Shown: in pieces, positions 32,411-44,289 of the stretch
Position numbering within the stretch: the first letter of the stretch is position 1
How the letters are laid out: every line of letters begins with the position of its first letter
The notes under the pieces: model-generated
What the model saw: the letters and a program-made list of their open reading frames with translations, nothing else
Told to the model about the DNA's origin: nothing
Database searches by the model: none
Assembly: GCA_026826555.1 (NCBI GenBank)
Contig: JAKSZT010020697.1
Coordinates: 2,143,685-2,207,684, forward strand
DNA length: 64,000 nucleotides
Reading direction: 5' to 3'
DNA from: Tolypeutes matacus
Taxonomy: Eukaryota; Chordata; Mammalia; Cingulata; Chlamyphoridae
Made by a program: the position numbers and the translations under genes

Positions 32411-32689
32411 AGTAAAAAATAACCTCTGTCCCCAAGATGAAACTGTGCAGTCATAGAATATTGAGTAACAAGAATCACCTCACATAGTGTTAAGTGAAAT
32501 GCTTAATGTCTGTGCTCTACAATGTTTACCTCAACATACAAAGAGTGCTCATTACATTTATAATGAAAAAGCTACTTATATAAACATTTTTCACATTATC
32601 AGAGTCTGGATATTGCACCTCTACTCTCTAACCTCAATATCTTTTCATCTAGATCCATTTAATACAATTTAAAATAAAATAAAGATCAC

Positions 32690-32905
32690 TGAAATATATC
32701 TAACACAATTTAAAGGAGAAAGGTTAGATTGTATATACAACAATAATTTTTTTTTAAATCTATGGAATAACACCACACAATGAAACCTAAGTTAAACCAT
32801 GAACTTTAATTAATAGTACAAGTAAAAATATATACTATCAACTGTAACACATGTAACTGTAACACATGGAAAGAATTTTGGGGGGAGATGTGAACATTCT
32901 CAAAA
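32690..32905 (+). mobile_element. L1 3'-UTR fragment
   Basis: 'cacacaatgaaacctaagtt', 'ttaattaatagtacaag' and 'tatcaactgtaacacatg' match the same 3' UTR type. It is short and degenerate. Confidence 0.5.
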
Positions 32906-33419
32906 GGGGGAGACCCACATATCATGTTCTGTGAACTGTTCTGATCCATCTTGAAGCTCCCTTAGGCCCTAGACTGATAAGCACACATTTTGAGGTCTCC
33001 TTCTCATGGTTCACTGGGCTGCTGGCATTCTCCCCAACCCAGCAGCCTGGACCACAGACCCACTTCAGTTTGGAAAAGGGTCTTAAATACCTAAGTGATT
33101 CTTTAAAAATACCATACTAATACATGCTTATTGTTGACTAAACAGAAAAGAACCTTAGACAACCACACACAGCCTAATTCTTTGGGTCAAACCTGTAGTA
33201 GTTGGTTACAGTCTCCATTTTTAAATAATGGGGGCTATGTCCAGATCACTTGACACAATGTCAATGCAAAAAATCCACTCTGTGAGTGCCTTTTGGGTGT
33301 GATGATGCTCACCATGGGCACATCTTAGCAGAAAGCTCTGTTAGACTTTATAAAGCAGTTCCTTCTACTAGTCACTGTCAGACTGACATATTGGGAATAT
33401 CTTTTGACCACTTTATTTG
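32906..33419. other. Unassigned sequence
   Basis: No gene or clear repeat is seen. Confidence 0.45.
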
Positions 33420-33880
33420 TTATGGAGTATTAAATGGAATGGATGTATAAAAACTGACAAGTTAGGATGAAAATATGAATAGGGCCATACAAAGGAAAAA
33501 AGTTCTGATATAAGAGACAGCATGGATGAACCTTGAAGACATCATGATGAGTGAAATATGCTAGACACAAAGTACAAATAGTACATGATTATACTTTTTT
33601 GAAACAATTGGAATATATATATCTGAATATGATTAAAAAGGAAAGTTTAGCTTGCATAGATGGTAATAGAATAAAATACTTTTAAAATACACGAAACTGA
33701 ACTACACACAGTGAACCCTGTTAAACCAAACTCAGTATAATTATAGAAATGTGTCATCATCAATTGTAACAAATAAAATATACTAAAGTAAAACGTTAAT
33801 GATAGTGTTGTGTATGGAAATTCTGTATTTTATGCATGATTGTTTTGTAAACCCACAATTTCTCTAGTAAAAATATAGGT
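33420..33880 (+). mobile_element. L1 3'-end fragment, older 3' UTR type
   Basis: 'gcatggatgaaccttgaaga' is from the end of ORF2. The 3' UTR follows ('acacacagtgaaccctgtt', 'ttgttttgtaaacccaca') with an A-rich end. It parallels 5890-6465. Confidence 0.75.
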
Positions 33881-33968
33881 GTGTAGAGAGTAGGATCACA
33901 TATATGAAGATACTTTCTGTCTATTTTTTAAAGTTTCTCTCAGCAAAAGTCCATCAAGTAGCTTGTAA

Positions 33969-33992
33969 TTTTTTTTTTTTTTTTTTTTTTTT
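33969..33992 (+). repeat. Poly(T) run, 24 bases
   Basis: A pure T24 lies 30 bases before the L1 at 34,022. It may be the A-tail of an unseen minus-strand insertion or mark a 5' inversion of that L1. Confidence 0.9.
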
Positions 33993-34021
33993 GCCAAGTA
34001 GGAAGTTACCAAAAATGTAAT

Positions 34022-36325
34022 GATGTTCTACTGGGTATATACCCAGAAGAATTGAAATCAGGGACACAAACAGATATATGCACACCAATGATCATAGCAG
34101 CGTTATTTAGTATTGTGAAAAGTTGGAAACAACCCAAATATCCATCAACAGATGAATGGATAAACAAATTGTGGTATATACAAACAATGAAATATTACTT
34201 AGCTGTAAGAAGGAATGCAGTATTGACACAAGTGATAACATGTTTGAATCTTGAAAACTATACGTTGAGTGAAGCAAACCAGGCACTGAAGGACAAATAT
34301 TACATGACCACACTGATATTAATTAAGCAAATTCAGCTGATTCACAGAGCTAGAGTCTGAAAGATATATTTAAAGGAGATGGGAAGGGAGAAAGTTGTGA
34401 ACCAATGCCCATATGGGCAAAATCTATGATAGGGTAGAAGTGTGTAATTGTGCAGTGGTTGGGCATGACAATGGTGCAGTGATACTATTGGTTTGGGTAG
34501 TGCTGGTTTGTGAGGGGGGTAGGGTGGGGAGAATGTGTTGAACTGTCCATGGAACTGGGGGAGGCTTGGGGGAGGGAGCAGGTGAACTTGGGGGGTTTGT
34601 GAGTATGTAGTTGAAACTACAATTTTGGGACTCTTCTTTTGGCAATGTTGCAGGGTAAGGTTAAAGGTTTAAAGTATTTGATGTGGGGGGCATGCATGAC
34701 AGGGCACATTGGGGCAGGCTTCTAAGGAGGGTTTATGTGTTCATCTTGTCATAATGTGTTATATCAGTGGGTGGAGGCACACATAATGAGTGGGAAATTG
34801 TTGGACTCCATCTTGGGAAATCCTGCTATGTTCTCAAATTGAGGGGTGGGAGTATCTTGAGATCATAGGCAGTGCCTAATAGGGGAGGACAAGCCAGTAG
34901 GTCAAGCCCTCATTGTTGTTGCAAGTAACTATGAATCTTGTTCTCAAGGAATGGAGCTTGGTGGTTGACACAGGTCCCAAGGGGAGGGGGAGGAAGGAAT
35001 AGTATAGATGGAATATGGGGCATTTTGGGGTGATGGAATTGTTCTACATGATCTTGCAATGATGAATACAGACCATGTTAAATTTCATCAAAATTTATAA
35101 AAGTATATGCTCTGAAATGTAAATCATAATGGAAATCATTGACCATGGTTAGTAGCAATATTTCAATATTTGTACATCAATTGTAATACATGTACCATTC
35201 GCATGTAAAATGCTATTAATAATGGAAAGGGGAAAGGGGGAGGATCTTGGGTATATGGGAATCCTCTATATTCTCTACATGAATTTTCTGTAACTTAAAG
35301 TTTCATTGAAGACAAGATGAAAAAAATAAGGCAATGGTCAAAAAAAGGAAGAAAATGTCACTGTACATACAAGACAACAGATCTTACAGTGATGAGAGAC
35401 ATAATGTCCACTTTTTTAATTTTTAATTTTTCCTTTTTTATTATATCAAATTTATTTTTAATTTTTTTGTATTTTATTTGTTATATTTAAAACCATTATT
35501 ATTACTTCATTTTCTTATTAATTGTATTTGGTGGTTTTGTGGGCTTCATTTTTGAAGAAGTTTTGAATCACAGAAGAGTCACAACTGTGGCAGGGAAGGA
35601 TCACTGGTGAGGGGTGTCAGTGATGGGGGATGCATGGGAGTAGGTTCACCTCAGACAAACCTATAAGGCATTTGAATGTGTTCAAGCATTCATGGGACAT
35701 TATGACAATAGGTATAGATTCAAACAATAACCCTAAGAATATTGAGTTCCCATCCTGGGGATCTCTGCCACATTATCTAATGGGACAGCAAGAATTCTCT
35801 GAGTGCAGGGGCAATGACTAGTGAAGGAGTATGGACCATTGATAGGCCTCGATATTGATGACTGTACTTATGAACCTTTTCTTCTGAAATTAAAACTTAG
35901 CCTAATATTATAGGGTGCCTAAGAGTTACCTATTGAGAGCCTCCTTTTTGCCCAAGCATATAAATTAATTACCTTCCCCAAGCATGGGACATGACTCCCA
36001 GGGTTGAGCCTCCCTGGCACAGAGGAATTACTACCAAGCACCAACTAATAATGCAACTGGAAAAAGACATTGACCAAAAAGAGTAAAGGGTAAAGACAAA
36101 TGAGTTTATATGGCTAAAAGACTTCAAAATGTGTCTGGAGGTCATTCCAGAGGTTATGCTTATGCACATCTCAGCAGGATCTCATTGATTGCCAAAGTAA
36201 ATATTGCTTCAAATAGCAGTGCTCCTGAGCATTCTGGAAACATCCAGACACTATAGGCATGGCAGACAGCTCAGAAGTTTTGCACCCTGCCAGTGGGCCC
36301 TACTTTGGAATTTATGTTCCCCTGC
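34022..36325 (+). mobile_element. Third long-3'-region L1 copy, truncated at both ends
   Basis: Starts inside the last part of ORF2 ('ctgggtatatacccag', MKSGTQTDICTPMIIAALFS), passes the ORF2 end at about 34,360, and runs through about 2 kb of the long 3' region collinear with 24,100-26,080. Sequence identity stops near 36,325, right where the open frame found in the two full copies would begin, so about 0.83 kb of the 3' region and the A-tail are missing. Confidence 0.8.
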
Positions 36326-36530
36326 TCCACATAGCTGCCATTTCTGCCTATTCTTGCAGTACTATTTATTAGTTTCTTATGCCATTTTATTGAGATATAC
36401 TCCCATACCATGTAATCTACCCAAAACCTGAAAGGAATGTTTTTTTCATGAAGCAGTTAATAAGACCTTTAATGTAAAATTGTAAATTGAAGGAGAAAAG
36501 AGTTTGAAAGAAATAATAAATTTTAAAAGA
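36326..36530 (-). repeat. Repeat shared with 42,655-42,872
   Basis: About 200 bases align at high identity with 42,655-42,872 ('tttatgccattttat', 'aaattgtaaat', 'gagaaaagagtttgaaagaa'). It probably belongs to the L1-like minus-strand fragment that begins at 42,215. Orientation is inferred. Confidence 0.55.
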
Positions 36531-36539
36531 GAGTATAAA

Positions 36540-38320
36540 GGATATTTGTGTAACCCTGGAGCACCATGGCACTGTCCTACTATGGATGCCAGTCCCTGGT
36601 GAGATCTTTGGCTAGTGAGTGGCACAATAAACATGGAGCTAGGCAGCAGACAGCTCTGCATGGCAACCATGGAGCAGGAGGCTGCTGATGGGATGGCCCA
36701 TGCTGGGGTGGGGCAGGGTTCAAGGCAGACACCAGTGAGGCCTGGCTCAGAAGGCATGACATCTAACAGATATCCCCAGGGGTGGACTGAACTAGACAAG
36801 AACACATTATGGAGCACCCAGGCTCCTGGTGTGTGTGTTGTGGGGAGGCATCCTTTTAGCACTTTGGGTTCCACAGAGTTCCTGGCAGAACCATCGTCAA
36901 CACTGTTGACAACACCCAGCCCATCCCCTTCTCAAAAATCACCTGTGCAACCAACTTCAGATTGGTGCCAGGGAAGCCTGCAAGCAGTAGGGCCATGGGG
37001 ACCTGGCATGAACCTCAGTCCAGAAAACCCTCCTGCAGGAACATCATGGAGTCTCCACCCAGACCCCATTCCTCTTGATGAACTGAGTGGATGGCATTTC
37101 ACAGGCAGTGCTCTGGCTTCCTGGGTGGTGAATTTTAGCTTACTATGCTCCCTAGGGAACTGGGTCACAGACTTGCAGGAGGACAGTCCTCTCCACAATG
37201 TGCCAGAGTTTCAGGAAAATGGCTCTGCCAATCTTGGCTAGTTGTTAAAACCTTCCATGGGGGAAAGGAACCTGGAACCTCAGCAATCTGAATGCCCTTC
37301 TATACCTGGTGGAATGGACATATGGTATAAAATCAAGGATACCATACATGCTTTGTAGGACACACAGAAAACAAATAAAGAGAAACTGGCAGAAGGAATA
37401 TTCAAAGAAATAAAGGGAGGAAACTGCTCAGATGTAATGAAAAGTATGTATATGCACAATCAAGGAACCCAGAGAAGTCTATAGTGGAAAATATCACAGA
37501 AAACCATTCCTAGTCACATTGGGATGACAGAATAAAATGCCATGGAAAAGGAGAGTCCTGAAAGCTGCTTGAGTAATACAACATGTTTGGTTCAAGTGAG
37601 TCCCAATAAGATTAAGCAACAATTTCTCAACAGAAATCAGGAAGAGAGAAATAAAAAAGTCAAAAAGGCAAATTAGGATAAAATATTTCAACTGTTAACA
37701 GAAAAGGATTCACTTCTAATAATATTATATCTAGTGAGACAGGCTTTTGAAAGAGAGGAGAAGATTAATATGGCAATCCCATATTAAAACAAACAAACAA
37801 CAAGTTCTCCAGGAGCCTTTCACCACATGTGCTGCCCCACAAACACTTTTAAGCAAGTTCTTCACACTGAAAAGAAAGGACACTCAACAGTATGTCAAAT
37901 TATATGAAAATTTAAGATCTCTGGTAATATCCACCTTTCTTGTAATTATAAATACTGGTGATAACATAATGGAATTTTGGTATGTGACTCCGTGTTTTAA
38001 AATTTCTAAATTTCAAGTGAATAAAAGTTAAAAATAATCTACAGTTTAGGACCTACTGTGGCTGAAAATATAATACATAAAAATTACAACAAAGAGCTGG
38101 TTACAGAAGGGAATAGGAACAGTATACATGTATATGGAGTATAATTAATCCTATAATAATAATAATAGTGGTTTATCAATTATAAAAAAGGTACCACGCT
38201 AATGTAAAATATTAATGATAAGGAAAACCATGAGTGTGGGGGGTTATATTGGAACTCTGTTCATTCTGCATGATTTTTCTGTCAACCATAAAAAGTATAA
38301 TTAAAAATAATACTGCTGTT
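36540..38320 (+). mobile_element. HAL1-like or old L1 5'/ORF1 remnant
   Basis: From about 37,340 the sequence follows old L1 ORF1: 'gaatattcaaagaaataaag', 'agaaagaaat'-rich spacing, the 'ttcacactgaaaagaaagga' block at the end of ORF1, then 'gatctctggtaatatcc' of the linker. Instead of ORF2 it passes quickly to a 3'-UTR-like end at 38,060-38,300 ('ggaactctgttcattctgc'). ORF1 followed directly by a 3' end is the organisation of HAL1 half-L1s. The GC-richer 36,540-37,300 may be its 5' UTR. It is closed by many stops. Confidence 0.5.
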
Positions 38321-38354
38321 TAGGAAAAACAACACTATATAATGATAAAGGGGT

Positions 38355-39255
38355 CAATTAAAGACAAGGACAATAATTAAATATATATATATGACTAGTT
38401 TTATATATGTGTACAACAAAGCTAAAAAATATATGAAGCAAATGTTGACAAATTTGAAGGGAGAAAGAGATAATGGTACATTACTAATAGGAGAATTCAA
38501 TACACCACAGTCAATAATGGATTGATCCCTTAGACAGATGATCAATAAGTGCAGTATCTGCAAGTCACAGGCCTTGCCATATCTACAAGCCGCGAGCCTT
38601 GCGCCTGCATGGCATAACCCCCTCCCCTGTTCCCCCCTTTCTTCCCTCTTTCCCTCTTCCTTGTCCCTTCTCACCAATCAGAGCTCTCGCCCCAGTTATT
38701 GCCTTATTTGGATAACCAATCAGAGCTCTCGCCCCAGTTATTGCCTTATTTGGACAGCCTTGCTTCACCCCCTACTGTTCCCAATTCTGCCCCTCTTCCC
38801 TAGCAACTACCAGCCACCCAATAGTGATCGCCGCCCCTAGCTGGAGAACCGCCCCGCTGCCTGCACTATATATATACGTTGCACCTCCCCAATAAACTCT
38901 CTCCTCTTCTTCCCCCGCACTCAGAGGACTCGAGTCTTTCTTCCACACGCGGTCATCACCAGATACCGCCCACACCTGAGCCGTGGAGACCAGGGAGCCC
39001 CCAACCTGATGCCACTCCCTGAGAACCTCCTCACCCTCGCCGTTTTCGGAGTGCACACCGAACGGCACAAGTTTTGCCTGTGTCGCCCCCGGGCCGCAGC
39101 TGGGCTAGCCATACCCTCAGCCCGGGAGACCAGTGACAAATAAGGAAACAGAGGAATATAAAATAGTAATGATAAGGAAAACAAGTGGAGGATATATGGA
39201 AATTCTCTCTTTTCTGCAAGAAGATTTCGGTAACCCAACTGCTCTAATAATAAAA
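38355..39255 (+). mobile_element. Old L1 endonuclease/3'-end remnant hosting the solo LTR
   Basis: 38,410-38,549 follows the end of the L1 endonuclease ('gaagcaaatgttgacaaatt', 'ggagaattcaatacaccaca'). After the LTR, 'ggaaacagag' continues the ORF2 frame for a few bases, then a 3'-UTR end appears ('ttcggtaacccaac'). The sequence between was deleted or replaced. Confidence 0.6.
38550..39138 (+). mobile_element. Solo LTR (589 bp) of an endogenous retrovirus
   Basis: Begins TG and ends CA, with a 6-bp TSD, AATAAG, at 38,544-38,549 and 39,139-39,144. U3 holds two tandem 42-bp units starting ACCAATCAGAGCTCTCGCC (38,673 and 38,715), each with a CCAAT box. A TATATATATA box is at 38,867-38,876 and AATAAA at 38,891-38,896. 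The LTR is GC- and CpG-rich against AT-rich flanks. Clear ends and TSD mean it formed by recombination between the LTRs of a provirus. The enhancer and CCAAT layout resembles gammaretrovirus-like LTRs, although a 6-bp TSD is longer than their usual 4-5. Confidence 0.93.
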
Positions 39256-40939
39256 TGAATATAATGAAAACAGCTACTAAAATCATTGTGAAATTTGTTA
39301 AAGGGGAATAATAAACTTTAGAAAAATTGTCTCCTACACATGAACTTAAGAACTTTCCCAAACCTAACGATCTGTCTGAGAGCATTTGAGGTATTCATGA
39401 ATGTGGTATATCTTAGAATTGTAAATCATTCTGTGAACAAATATTTTCCAGAAGAAACCTATTGGATATTACACATCTAATAAAAAGAAAACGTATGGCA
39501 AAAAATGAGTGTGTAAGTCAAGGTTAGTTTTAATATAATCCATGATAAGAAATACACTGTGGAGGAAGAAACATCTAAATGTTAATAATAATTCTGACAT
39601 AATTGAAATCAGTGATGACATGATTCTTATTTGTATATTACAGGCCTAACTATTGGACCCAATAATCTCTAAGAAAGACATAAATTACTGGTTGGGTGAT
39701 TTTATTTTCATTTATGCAGTATTTACTTGTGTATTATCAAATTCCTATTTGGGAATTGTTCCCACTTTTTGGAATGAATTAGCACAGAGAACAATAGGCC
39801 AACTCCCAATTTTATGGGTTAAAAACTTCAAAATCTTTTTCACAGTCATCTTGAGAAAATATTATGGACCCAGATGGATTCTTTTCATTAATGAGTATGC
39901 ATGAGGAAGAATAAAATATAAAGATGTACCAAAAATATATCTCATTTGCAGTCCTGCAAATTTGAAGTAAATTCAAAACAGGTATTTACTTTCCATAAAG
40001 AAACTTACAGAATCCTGATCTTCATACCACTCCTTCCACGGGCATCAGAGCAAACAACCAAAGAGCAAGGGGGTAGTGGAGGGAGTGACAGAGAGAGAAG
40101 CAAAATGGAGAAAAATGTCCAGAAGGACATTGCAGATCATGTACAGTCATTAAAGCCTTCACTGCTCACTCAGAAAGATGGATTCCTGTGAGATTTAAGT
40201 CTACCTGGATGATTGCTAGCAGAGCCTTTATGTTAGGATGAAACCACTCTCAAGGAATTTCAAATAACTACAATCAGTCAGAGGTGGACTCAGAAGAGCC
40301 ATGAATTAAACTAATATTCAATGCTAATGAGATGAAGAGGAAAACCCCCATGTTTGCAAGAGAAGCTCCTGAGAACTCAGCCAAGGGTCAGGGAAAATAT
40401 GACCACAAAAATGAGAAAACATTTACACCTCAATGACAAGACAGTGTATGCAAACCCATGTGACAACAGATATATCCATGCTTACCTTGGGATGGAAAAC
40501 TTGTTCATGGAACACTAAATTAGCCTGCAGGCCCTTGGTTGCAAAACTAAGAACACTCACACCTCTGTTTGGAGTATCCAGGGAAATGTGAGTGCCTGGT
40601 GGTGCTGGTTGTCTGGTGTGGTGATTTGACATAAACTTCCTCCACCTTGGGGATCCCCAGAGGGTGCAGCCTGAACATATCCACTGCCCATTGTTTTGAG
40701 GCTGGGGTCAGGGAGGCAGGTGGGAGGGAATCTTTTGAATAGAATTCTCCTTAATTGAAGACCAGGATGAATAGAACACACTGGAATGAAATCAAAAAGG
40801 ATCTCTGCCTAGCAATAGGGTCAGGAAGCTCTAATTCTCTTTAGAGGTAGTGGTCTAAATATAGATGCATTATGAATAAACCAGGAGTCAAACCAGGAGC
40901 TGATTATGGGGGAAAAAGAAGTAAACCCCAGAGAAGCTA
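39256..40939. other. Unassigned sequence
   Basis: No gene or confident repeat. Open stretches of 60-83 codons on both strands show no family match. Confidence 0.4.
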
Positions 40940-41180
40940 TGAAAAACAGGCAATACCAAGCGATACATCTTGCTAATGGCACATGATGGAAAATGTGTGC
41001 CAAACATACACTGTGGACCATGCTTAGGGGTCATAGACTGATGATATTATCTCATAATCTGTAATGAAGTTTCCATCAGGGTATATGTGTGTATGGAAAA
41101 CTGTTGTATGTGGAGGCTTCCAATGGGCATGATTTTTTTCTAAGTTCACATTCTGTAATCAAAATATACTTTGAAAAATA
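40940..41180 (+). mobile_element. L1-like 3' tail fragment
   Basis: 'cactgtggaccatgcttagg', 'gggtatatgtgtgtatgg' and the A-rich end follow the plan of L1 3' tails seen elsewhere here. It is degenerate. Confidence 0.4.
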
Positions 41181-41866
41181 ATAATAGTGTCACTTGGAGA
41201 AAATTACATTAAGTGCATGATATGGACTCTACTCAGGACACAGATTTTGATGATATTTTCCCTGGCACCTATTGGGTGCCTTTCAAACAGAAAAATCATT
41301 TTTAAAATACATGGCAACTTGCAAATTTTAAAAATGACTCTTAAAATATCTAATATCATTTTAGTATAAATTGTATCCTAAGAATGAGTGCATTACTCAG
41401 AAGATAACCATTATTTGAAATTGTAAGGCATTTAATTAATTCTTTTGAAAAGCACAGCCTTTAAACTTGAGAAACCTCAGTGATTTCATTTTCAAGTGAA
41501 TGCAATTGTTTCAAAAACATCTGTACAATTTTTTATATTACTTAAATAATGGTAACTACAGTTACTGGGAGAATAATGATAAGCTAGTTCCAAATGTTTT
41601 TCTCTGATTTTTAATCTTGGAATAAGCCCACTTTTGATTCAGTAATTTAGAGGAAATCTTTGTGAATTATTTCATGAATCTGTCCTCTATTGATAACCAG
41701 CTGTAGTTTTTCTTTCACAGAAAGCTCTTCTGATTAGTTTCAAACTTCTTTGAGAGTTTCTCAAATATGTAAGGATTCTGAGGTGGTTACTCATATGGAA
41801 ATAACTACTGTCCTGTCACCTTGTACTAGTTGAAAGTATTTGAAATAAAATGAAAGTTATTCTTAC
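41181..41866. other. Unassigned sequence
   Basis: AT-rich, with nothing recognised. Confidence 0.4.
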
Positions 41867-42157
41867 AGTATAAAGGAAGGCTGACAGCACACAAACATCC
41901 TCAGAGCAGAACGATGCCCAGTCCCCATCCTGAAACTCTGTCCCAATGGCATACAGATGCCCCTGCCCACCACCATGAGGGAAAAAACATCTATAGGCTG
42001 AACTTGGACACAAAACCCAGTTCCACACTTCGCCAGATGTCAGGTGGAGTGGCTCACAGTCATCAAGTGATGCGCGGTCCAGTCTGAGGGTACAGCCATC
42101 CATCTCATTGCACAAAGGAGCACAGCCTCCAACTTGAAGAGCAACAAACTGGAAGCC
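41867..42157 (-). other. Exon-like open segment, 97 codons
   Basis: On the minus strand a 291-base stretch is bounded by a good acceptor (pyrimidine-rich tract then TTCTGCATTCAG, ending at 42,158) and a consensus donor (GTAAGA, 41,861-41,866). It is open in the phase that fits both boundaries: 97 codons with no stop, starting GFQFVALQVGGC and including GCTLRLDRASLDDCEPLHL and GHLYAIGTEFQDGDW. It is cysteine-rich (about nine Cys), as in extracellular domains. I cannot name a family. It could be a real exon, a relic exon, or a coincidence within an unidentified repeat. Confidence 0.3.
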
Positions 42158-42214
42158 CTGAATGCAGAAACAGGCAAATCCAAACCAATGTGTGTGAATA
42201 CCAACACCCTCGGT

Positions 42215-42872
42215 TTGTAAATATATTTTTTATTGAAGGGTACAATTCATCCCTGAGCATATAGCGACATTGTATGTATAGTAAAAGTTGGGAACTCGCA
42301 AAATAAACATACATAACATCATACAGGTATCCCATACATCAGCCTCCACCAGCTCCATGCTCTGTGGTGATGCTTTTGTTATAAACTAGGAAGAGCATCA
42401 TGAAAATATGATTTCTCACTGTTGTCCATACCTTACATTGTGTGCATTTCCCCTATTTCATCCTATTTCTTTCTACAAAACTATTTAAAAGAGACTTAAT
42501 AAAAAAGAATTCAATTAAGGCAAAATATATAATCCATGTTATTTGCTATAATCACAGAGCTTTCTAGTCATCACTTCAATCATTATTAAAGCATTTTCAT
42601 TAGTTCAATAATAATCAACAAAAACCAGGTGCAAAAACTCACACAGAAACACCCCCTCTCTCAACCTCTCCATTTCCCCTGCTCTACCCTGCTGTTGCTT
42701 ATGGCTCTTCTTGCAGTAATATTTATTAGCTTTTTATGCCATTTTATTTAGATATATCCCCATTCCATGTGGTCTAGCTCAAACCTAAAAGGAATGTTTT
42801 TTTTTCTTCAAAAAGCCGTTAATAAGACCTTTAACATAAAATTGTAAATCAAATGAGAAAAGAGTTTGAAAG
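42215..42872 (-). mobile_element. L1-like 3'-UTR fragment
   Basis: Opens 'tttttattgaagggtac', then 'cataacatcatacaggtatc', matching the order at 27,705-28,060. From 42,655 it is shared with 36,326-36,530. Non-coding. Confidence 0.5.
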
Positions 42873-42879
42873 AAACACA

Positions 42880-44279
42880 TTTCCTAAAAATTCCAGTCTT
42901 GTTGAATTGAGGAGTGGGGGCATGATCTGCAGTGCCATGTGAGGCATAATCAGTGAATAGAAAGACACACTGTTTGATGAAAAATTTTAAATAAATATTC
43001 TGGTCATTTTGCTTCTGGTTCCCAAACAATGATGTTGTATCATGAGAAATGAAAAAAGAATTAAAATAAAGTAGATGTGTAGGGAGAAATTCATGGATCT
43101 GTTGTCTTCTGGCAGAATGCATCCAAGGTCCCAACATGGGTAATGTAGGTAGCTTTCTTCAGGCTGGAGATGCTTTGCTTAGCAGCTCTGACTCATGAGG
43201 CAGCTACAAGATGATTTCGACAATATTAGCAAGCAGGTAGTCATCACTGTGTGATATGGCTTTCTATTTCTTCTGAAGAGCTCCAAGTAAAATGTAAAAT
43301 GAAGAAAAACTTTATCATTTAATATTTTCAAGAGAAAATACAAAACTACATGACTTCCTAACACTGGCATGGCCACTGCAAATATAGAATTCAGCTGAGA
43401 GATACAGATGTAGTAGTAAAAGAGGACACCTCAGTCCTTGGGTCTGAAACAGTCCAGGATCTTTGTGAACAATAAATGTTGGTATCCACCAGGAAGCACT
43501 TGAGCTCATCTGTGGTGGTTTCACACTCAAATGTGTCCCAGTGAATTCCAGAGATTTTTCCCAAAGGGTGAGGAAAGCTCCTGTTTTCAAGTCTCTCAGG
43601 AAAATATCCAATCTTGTTTTTAAGCCTGATCACAGCCCTGGAAAATCATCACAGAAAGATATTTACCCACAACTGACACATTTTCAAGAAAGCAAGTATC
43701 CCAGGTACAGAAGTCTTTCATGAGCACTGAATTTCAGATTCCAGGATTGCCCTGTGACTCAGTCCCTATGCCTCCAGCTAGAAATGTGCTGCTTGAATTG
43801 AAGTTTTGAATTCAAGTGGGCAAGGCAGATTTCACCATGAGATGTCTGGTTCTAGAGTCCTGGTCTCTGATGGCCATTTTGCATCTTTAATCTTGATCTG
43901 GGTCTACAATAGGACTTCACTGGACCAACCCTTCACATGACTGAGCTTCAATCATCGACTTGTGTTTGGATCCTCTGTTGTGTGCCTTTAGGCCCGATGG
44001 TAATTTCACAGCAAAGTGAAGGATAAAGTGATTTGGGTGTGGGGAAGTGGGGTGCTATTTCCTGATTCACAAACAGCACCGGGGGCTCCATTTGCTCTCT
44101 TGGATAGATAAGTGACTGCTCCCAATGGTGGTGCAGGTGCTGTGCCAGATTTGAGGAGAAGCAAGTTATGTGCTCAGTTTGATGGCTGCATCATGGTGCT
44201 GATGGCTTTGAATTTCCATTGAAAGTTTCTTTTGATTCAAGGCTTGAGTATGATATTTTCTCAACAGGATGACCATCTC
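42880..44279. other. Unassigned sequence with open minus-strand stretches
   Basis: Three minus-strand frames (43,179-43,376; 43,315-43,611; 43,391-43,633) are open for 65-98 codons and overlap one another. The third has a protein-like composition (KISGIHWDTFECETTTDELK) but I do not recognise a family. It could be a frameshifted relic exon. Confidence 0.3.
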
Positions 44280-44289
44280 CCCAACCCCT

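Noticed and set aside
36615..37241. 208-codon plus-strand open frame
   Set aside because: No domain is visible, it overlaps open minus-strand frames, it is GC-richer than its surroundings and is joined to an ORF1-type remnant. It fits a repeat 5' UTR better than a gene.
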